Assembly: GCF_963678635.1 (NCBI RefSeq) | Contig: NC_087063.1 | Coordinates: forward strand, 70,391,617 to 70,455,616 | Reading direction: 5' to 3' | Source of the DNA: Symsagittifera roscoffensis | Lineage: Eukaryota > Xenacoelomorpha > Acoela > Convolutidae | Length of the DNA: 64,000 bases | In this document: positions 58,201 through 64,000 of the stretch, in pieces | How the letters are laid out: each line of letters begins with the position of its first letter | How positions within the stretch are numbered: position 1 is the stretch's first letter | The notes under the pieces: model-generated | What the model was told of the DNA's origin: nothing | Databases searched by the model: none | The model's input: the letters and a program-made list of their open reading frames with translations, nothing else | Program-made: the position numbers and the translations under genes

Positions 58201-60327
58201 AACCAACTTTTGCAGGGAAGAATTCAAAAACTTGCATGAGTCAATAAATCTGATGTATTCAAAAACTTTTTGCTCAGATCCGTTTTTCCTTTTTATAGTT
58301 TTAATTAGGACTCCAATGCTTAACGATATATATTTTTCGTCGGTGCTAGGTATAACACTCATTGTACTTGTTGGCTCGCATTCATGCAATGCGAGACAAA
58401 TGTGGTGAAGGTCATAGTTCTGGATGTTATGTCCAATGACTGGAGTGAAATTTACAGTTCGTCTTGCGAGGTTTCATTTTTCATGTGCCCATCCCAAAAA
58501 TTTTCCAGAAAAATGGCTATGGTCAAGACATTTTTCGTGCTCATTGGTAAAATGTATACAGCAAATTCAACATGTTGATGTGTTTTCTTTGTTCAACGAT
58601 TCTTGGCTTTCTAGAAATTGAGGAAACCGTCGCTTTTGATCATATATCTCTCTCGCTAATTGATGCAACTGATTGAGAAACTTTTTCATGCATTGATCAG
58701 AGCTGTCATAGTCAAAGAAGTAGGGCTGTGATTTTCCGTGTTCAATTACAGCCAATGAATACCCACAAGCTTCGTGTTTTTGTACAACTCGGGTAGATGA
58801 TGGCGATGGATTATCAGGACAAGAATCTACAGGTTTCAGAAATGATTCAAAATCAAAATGAATCACAAGTGGTACAAACCACAAGGCCTGGAGGTTTTTG
58901 AACTCGTATCTGTTGGTACCTTTTTCTGCTGAAGGCATGACCACTAGAGCAGGTTCATGATCCTTACAACACTGGATGTGTTGCTCGTGAGTTTCATCAC
59001 TCCAACTAATGTGAAAGCAGTTTCTACATAAACGTGCAATTGGGCGATACTTACACCCTTTGATTTCGCAGATGAACTTTAACAAATCGATTATAAGTAC
59101 ATAGTGATGCTTTGCAGGCTTTTACAAGAGAAGCAGGTCCATGTCAAATATTTCAATTTGGGTGCTGTTATCTTGGTTTGGTCGTTTTGATATATACATA
59201 GGCAACAAATCTCCCTTGTTGTACTGGAACACATTTACCCGCACGTCGTTAAGTTGTTCAAATTTTCCAATTGAAGCGAAGCTCATGGGTGAATCAAAAT
59301 TACCTTGGACTTTGTGTGCACTTTCAGCAGTGTATGTATCAGGTTGTGTCCGCGCAGCTGCTGGGTTCGCTTTTTGTTGATCAGTTAGAAGTATGTCAAC
59401 ACCATGCTTCAGACTATAAGCAGCGGTAAAGCAAAGTTCGAAGCAATTATTATCTTCGTGATTTCTAATGTTTATCAAATTCTGGGACATTTGAATTCGA
59501 AAAGGCAAGTCAATATACGATGACCCACGGATTGGTGAAAACTTTGCAAGTTTAACAAAAACTTGAATTACGTGTTGCAAAACCCAACCGCTTCCATAAG
59601 ATGCAAAAGTCTCCAAAACTGCTTGCATTTTTTCGACCATTTCAAAAAACTCATCATCTTCTAATCCTGAGCTCATCACAGGTTTCATATCAGAGTTTGC
59701 ATAAATGTCAATCCGCTCGTCAGGCTCAGTTTTATTAGAATCATTTATTACTTTAGGTTTTACCAAACCTAAATTAGCGCTGAACTGAACTTTTCTAGGT
59801 CCTTCTGCAACTCGATCAATTATGAGACTTTGAATTTCATCTTTTTTCTCTTGCATAAACTGCAAACGGTCAATCGGCTGATTTTCATCCATGGGTTGGT
59901 TTCCGCCGATCACATACGTTTCAAGAACACCGAAAAAAGCAGACTCACTTTTTTGAAGATTGGTGCCGTTGATTTCGTCTTCATCGACAGCATGCACATC
60001 ACCGAGAGCAGCATTAGCAGCGCCACTTGTAGTAGCTAAATCAGCAGAGGCAGCTCTTATAACAGGAAGACCATGGGTTGCTAGTAAATGAGCTGATAAG
60101 TTTTTGGGCGAATGAAATCCCAAATGACAATAATCACAAACACCTCCAAGTTAACCATGAGTGTGAAGAATATGTTTTTGTAAATTTGAAAGCATTTGAG
60201 CCGTGAATGAACACTCATTGCATCAATAAACAATAAGTCCTTTTTCAACAAAATGTTTGTCACGCTCATGGCGACTTCTATTGCTCTTATTTGCATATTT
60301 CAGTGGACAAAAATTGCATTTGAACAT
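55217..60327 (-). pseudogene. Polinton-type DNA polymerase B, decayed
   Basis: Protein-primed family B polymerase of the Polinton/Maverick (adintovirus-like) group. In order on the minus strand: N-terminal C2H2 fingers (from the ATG at 60327), a cysteine/loop region with SGWVLQHVIQ and RGSSYIDLP, exonuclease motif VIHFDFESF (about 58850) and GHNIQNYDLHH (about 58420), palm motif A DANNLYGG (about 57680), motif B NNCAYGKT (about 57140), motif C YSDTDSLLY (about 56870), and the C-terminal DDKRYILDDG...YGH (about 55760). Breaks: in-frame stops at 60223, 60151, 59122, 58567, 58474 and 57477; frameshifts near 57940-57960 (probably with a small deletion), 57290 (an A7 run), 57080 and 55385. An apparent intron, 56642-55952, has donor AGAG|GTAATT and acceptor TTTTTAG and joins in phase. 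Active-site motifs survive; the gene does not. Confidence 0.85.
55952..56642 (-). other. Likely intron of the PolB gene, very AT-rich
   Basis: GT...AG ends keep the reading frame across the gap between motif C and the C-terminal part. The centre (56130-56560) is low-complexity DNA with repeated CGCCCACAAAAAAA and TTTTCGCC units. Confidence 0.6.
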
Positions 60328-61966
60328 TTTTTGAAAAAAGTTAAGCTATTGATTTTAAGAAAGAAAAAGAATCAAGTGATCTCAAATTACACTCAGAAAC
60401 AACAGTAAATGGGAAGCATAACTGTTCGTCTACCAATTCCAGAGAAAACGGTTTGTGTTTTGCGCGCGTAATTTTGAATTTGAATTAAAGTTCCCGCCAA
60501 AATTTGAATTAGATTTGAATTTCCCGCCATAACTGGCAAACTCAAATTCGATTGGACGAAACAGATAAATTTTGTTGTTTGAAACGTTAATAATTATTAC
60601 AACCGATAGAAATTATTCTAAGCCAACCAAGTTTGGGCTAAATTTTAATCCAAAATGATTTTAGAGCCAAGAGAGAAAAGTTTTAATTTTATATTTTATC
60701 AATTCAAATTATAAATTGATGAAATTTTCGAAATTGCGAATAAAAGTTGAGCATGTCACAACACATGATAGATCCTAAATATCCCAGTTGTCATGAGGAC
60801 AGAATATTCTATAAAAATGTCAAAACTAGTATCAAAAACAGTTGAAATGATGAATAAGTAAAGCAAAAACTGAAAAATGACAGTTTTTTAAATTTCCAGG
60901 CGCATTTTTATCAATGATGTCAATCACGGAGCGGTCGCACGGTCCATTTCATCATGAATTTGTCTCAATTGTCTTTCGATTTGAAAAAAAAGTCCGAAAA
61001 AATACTTTTCTGTAAAGAGAAATGTGTTTGTTGTTTTAGGTGGGATTAAGGGGATTAGCGTTTTTCTCGAAGACTATTGAAAAAACATAATCTCCCACAA
61101 CCTCATTAGTCGTGCCCCTCAATGCACTTTCGTAATAACACCACTTGCTCATTATAAAAAAAAACGTCTTCTGGTTGAAAATCGCATTTTTTCGGGAAAA
61201 TGAAAAAACGATGAGTCATCAATTAAAAAGTTTGATTTTTATTATTTTTCTCAAATATTTAGCATGATGATGAATACTTGTATTTTTTTCAATATGATCA
61301 TTTTTGGAGACAACAGTATCAATGATTAAATGGTAACTCCAATTTGTAGAAAAAGAAAAAAAAATAATGCTTTTTTTTCCTTTTTGAAATTAAATAATTT
61401 AGTAAACTAAAAAACATGAAAAAAAAATTATTATTTTTATCAAAAAGTTGGTTTTAAACATCTTTTATACTATTTTTCATTATGTTTAATTTGTATGATA
61501 ACTATTTGAATAAACATATGACAACATAAGTTTTCATCCAAAATTATTTTTTTAGTTTTTTTTGACGTTAATTATCTTTTTTCAAAAAATGAAATTGATT
61601 TTTTTAATCTTGTTTTCTAAAAATTAGCAAATATATGGATGCTTTTCAGTTTTTTCTCAAGATTACTAATGTAAATAAGAACTTCAATGTTAATATGTTA
61701 AATCCTATTTGTGGAAAAAAAACGAAAATTTTACGGATTTCTTTTTGTTTTTAATTGAAAAAAAAAATAGTCAATTTATTTAAAATAAATGATTTTTTTA
61801 ACTTCAATTTTTAAAAGCTTTTGAAAAAATTTTTTAATCAGAACCCAATCGTGTGATAATTAATGAACAAATACAAGTTACAAACTCAAACTCAATTTTA
61901 AAGTTAAATTATTATACACAACAAATACAAACAAAAATCAATAAAACTCAACCTCAGTTTCAAAGT
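60328..61966. other. AT-rich spacer upstream of PolB
   Basis: No gene. Contains the two TTCCCGCC sites listed separately; the rest (60600-61850) is very AT-rich with no recognisable element ends. Confidence 0.4.
60491..60528 (-). promoter_or_regulatory. Paired E2F-like sites upstream of PolB
   Basis: TTCCCGCCA at 60491 and TTTCCCGCC at 60520, 30 bp apart, each preceded by TTTGAATT-like sequence. They match the E2F/DP consensus (TTTSSCGC) and lie 165-200 bp upstream of the polymerase ATG. E2F controls S-phase replication genes in animals, so they would suit a replication gene; inference only. Confidence 0.35.
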
Positions 61967-62548
61967 TATATAAGGTCCAAATACTCCTGCGCTTTCTCTA
62001 GTGTTGTTAACTTCCTTTTTTTCTTTGGCGCTAGACAGAGAGAAGGGGTTAAGTTTTCCATGTGGTTGCTCACAGTAGCCACAGGGGTACGCTTTGGAGT
62101 TGAGCAACCCGGTTCGTCAAGCCATGGTTACACCACAGGGGAAGGATCAGCTTTCGGGGTAACTACTGATGGTGATTCAATCTGTTCCATTCCCCATAAA
62201 CGATCAAAAAATTCAATTTCTTTAAAGTATTCTAACTGGTTTTCAAACATCGGAGTAACATCACAATCGTATTTATACAAATTTTTTTTACTGGTTTTGA
62301 TAAAATTGAAATATCAACCTGAAGAGCAAGAGGCTCGTCAGGATCCGTATATTTACCAGAATTTGTAAGGAAAGTTTACTGAATAAATGTAAAAAAATTT
62401 TGGGAATCATAACGTGATGAGTACAAGTCCACTCATCAGAATTGAAACTTTTTTCTTCGTTAATTATTGCTACAAAATTACCGTGAACGGTTTCATAAAA
62501 AATGGTTTTTTCGTGATTGGAATATCCGGCAATAATATAACAAGGCAT
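61967..62548 (-). pseudogene. Small unknown gene, frameshifted
   Basis: Starts ATG at 62548 (PCYIIAGYSNHEKTIFYETV, then EWTCTHHVMIPKIF). The similarity in composition then moves through two more phases (TDPDEPLALQVDISILSKP; DCDVTPMFENQLEYFKEIEF), the second change at an A8 run. One further TAA is in frame before the end. The C-terminus carries LAPKKKRKL, a classic nuclear-localisation pattern. Function unknown. It diverges from the PC4-like gene and may belong to the same element as PolB. Confidence 0.4.
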
Positions 62549-62914
62549 TTTTGAAGAAAAGTTGGAAGAAAATGACAAACGTAACGCGGAGAGAAATGAA
62601 ACTGAAATGAATTGTGAAAACGCCTCAAGAGATTAAAATAGGGATTGGTTCTTCTAAAATTAGAAATTTCAAGACCTCCTATGTAGTTTTAAATCAGTTT
62701 AATAAGGGAGGGCGTGTAAAATATTTATGTTACCTTGCGTGGTATTCTATGTTTATCTAAATTGCATTCAAACAAATAGCTTGTATCAAAAATAACGTTT
62801 AAACATTGTGACCTTTAACACCCATTAAAATTCTTACCAGTTGTACATGCACAAAATACTTATCCATTTGAACTAAATTGCAATCCAATATCTTTGCGAT
62901 ATAAAGTACTTGTG

Positions 62915-62922
62915 TATATAAA
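62915..62922 (+). promoter_or_regulatory. TATA box for the PC4-like gene
   Basis: TATATAAA about 115 bp before the ATG at 63032, with pyrimidine-rich TTCTTTTGCAGACAT-type sequence about 30 bp downstream as a candidate start region. Confidence 0.4.
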
Positions 62923-63031
62923 TTAAAATCGATACAACGCTTTCTTTTGCAGACATATACAATCAATCGGAACCATTCATTTCTTTCTATTCAGTTTTGA
63001 ATCAAGTTACTTTGAAAATTTACTCGTTACA

Positions 63032-63403
63032 ATGAATAAAACGAAAACAAGCACCACAGCAAATGCAGATAAAGATTTTGGCGATTGCTATTTCGATATT
63101 TCGGAAAACAGTAAAAGACTAGTGCGTGCTACATTGAAAACATATGACCAAACTGGAACTTATGTATTCCTGAAAGTTTTCAAAAAAGCAACTGAAGGCG
63201 CTGAATTTGAATGAGTACAAAGACTTTCCTTAAGCAGCGAAGAATTTTGAAAATTACTAAAGTCGGGAAAGTCAATCCGAGCGCAAACAAGTGAAATTTT
63301 TGATACTGTTGAAAACAAAGACAAACCACAATCTAACTGTAAACGAGCCAGGAAATCTCAACTTTCCTCAAACACAAACGATTTCAAGCACGACTCGAAT
63401 TAA
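63032..63403 (+). pseudogene. PC4-like ssDNA-binding protein, two in-frame TGA
   Basis: The frame 63032-63214 reads FGDCYFDISENSKRLVRATL then YDQTGTYVFLKVFKKA, and continues in the same phase after TGA to VQRLSLSSEEF, a second TGA (63248), KLLKSGKSI, and a Lys-rich tail ending at TAA 63401. The order (R-x-V strand, aromatic/valine strand, RLSLSSEE turn, amphipathic helix) resembles the transcriptional coactivator p15/PC4 C-terminal domain, which binds single-stranded DNA. The two TGA codons make this copy a probable pseudogene unless they are read through. It ends 14 nt before the next ATG. Confidence 0.45.
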
Positions 63404-63417
63404 TTTTCCTTTACAAA

Positions 63418-64000
63418 ATGGCAGAAGCTATGTTCGAAGTTGTGTTACCTGATTATTTCAAAAAGTTTCAACCAAATTTTAAATTTGTTATCACTGAAAA
63501 AATTCTTAATTTATCTACTTTTAAAAATTATGCTTTTGGAAGCCACTTCAAATCTGAATATTTCCCTTTTTCAGTCGAGAATGAAAAAAAAAAATTCATT
63601 ACCATATATTGATTCAAGTAGATTCAGAGGAACAATTAAACCAATTTTTTCCTTCCCAAAAATGTTTCAGTGTTCCTTGTATTTTCACTTACTTCAAATA
63701 CTTAGTTTCTCCTGCTAAAGATGTCAAAGGAAACGGTGAGTTATTTGACAAGCTTAAACTAGCTCTCACTTATTCAGCACAACCTGTTGCAGCCAATCTC
63801 GATTTGTTAGATTTCACTGCAATCAAAAAACCTTTACCAAATTTATTGCTTTCTGCAACATCATCTAACAAACAAACTTCACCAAATCAAAACGTTTGCA
63901 AGAAATCTCCGGCCGTTGGGGGACAGAAACGAATTGATAATACAGTTACGCCTGCTGCATCGTCGACGTCAAACAAATCCGTAAGAATTTCGACTTCAGT
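63418..64000 (+). pseudogene. ORF with HUH-like motif, runs off the window
   Basis: From ATG 63418 (AEAMFEVVLPDYFKKFQ; FKFVITEKILNLSTF) the frame is open to an A11 run at 63584-63594. After it, the +2 phase is open from 63594 to the window end, beginning IHYHILIQVDSEEQ and then CIFTYFKYLVSPAKD. HYH flanked by hydrophobics (HUH), with a Tyr/Lys-containing strand about 35 residues later, is the pattern of rolling-circle Rep nucleases; FVIT earlier could be motif 1. The phase change may be real decay or a homopolymer error. No helicase part is seen before the window ends. The Rep interpretation is tentative. Confidence 0.35.

Noticed and set aside
55217-60327. Bacteriophage or mitochondrial-plasmid PolB
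   Set aside because: N-terminal C2H2 fingers, the DANNLYG motif A and the DDKRYILDDG C-terminus point to the Polinton/Maverick type.
1-64000. CRISPR array, rRNA or intact tRNA genes
   Set aside because: No regular direct repeats with unique spacers, no rRNA-like blocks, and no cloverleaf with a pairing acceptor stem seen.

Overview
The window looks like nuclear DNA of an animal, most likely an AT-rich invertebrate; I cannot name the species. Three host-type genes have GT-AG introns whose phases join correctly: a cytosolic sulfotransferase (3451-6136, minus), a KANSL2-like NSL-complex subunit (18909-21255, minus) and an EF-hand protein (21503-27550, plus). KANSL2-like and EF-hand are divergent, with 247 bp between them. 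Nearly everything else is transposable-element DNA, mostly decayed.

Layout. 1-5.6 kb: inverted and tandem repeats, including a small element family with homopurine/homopyrimidine ends, some copies of which lie in the sulfotransferase intron. 6.2-18.9 kb: no convincing gene; six copies of a ~0.5 kb non-autonomous element starting TTGTTCCGAC, a 360 bp fold-back, diverged ~1.3 kb repeat blocks and a tRNA-Leu-like SINE head. 18.9-27.6 kb: the KANSL2-like/EF-hand pair. EF-hand intron 2 holds a LINE (RT plus restriction-like endonuclease) inserted in a small element, with a 16 bp target-site duplication. 28.1-29.7 kb: two further LINE fragments and a minisatellite.

29.84-45.3 kb is a visibly GC-richer island. 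It has two inverted arms (29843-33225 and 39408-42032) around a tandem array of LTR-retrotransposon pieces: three 317 bp-type LTRs, a gag-like coiled coil, an integrase C-terminus and two copies of a macro-domain-like ORF. The arms and the right extension carry broken ORFs, including two that resemble SGNH/GDSL hydrolases. A 200 N assembly gap lies at 37030-37229. 45.7-49.6 kb holds two pairs of old direct repeats.

50-64 kb: a Penelope-like RT remnant, a TA-flanked Tc1/mariner-type MITE (53615-54496), a decayed Polinton-type protein-primed DNA polymerase B gene (55217-60327, minus) with an AT-rich intron, and a compact cluster of small genes at the right edge. That cluster includes a PC4-like ssDNA-binding ORF and, 14 nt downstream, an ORF with an HUH-like motif that runs off the window.

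The least ordinary parts are the right-edge PolB/PC4-like/HUH-like cluster and the retroelement island carrying hydrolase-like and macro-domain-like ORFs.
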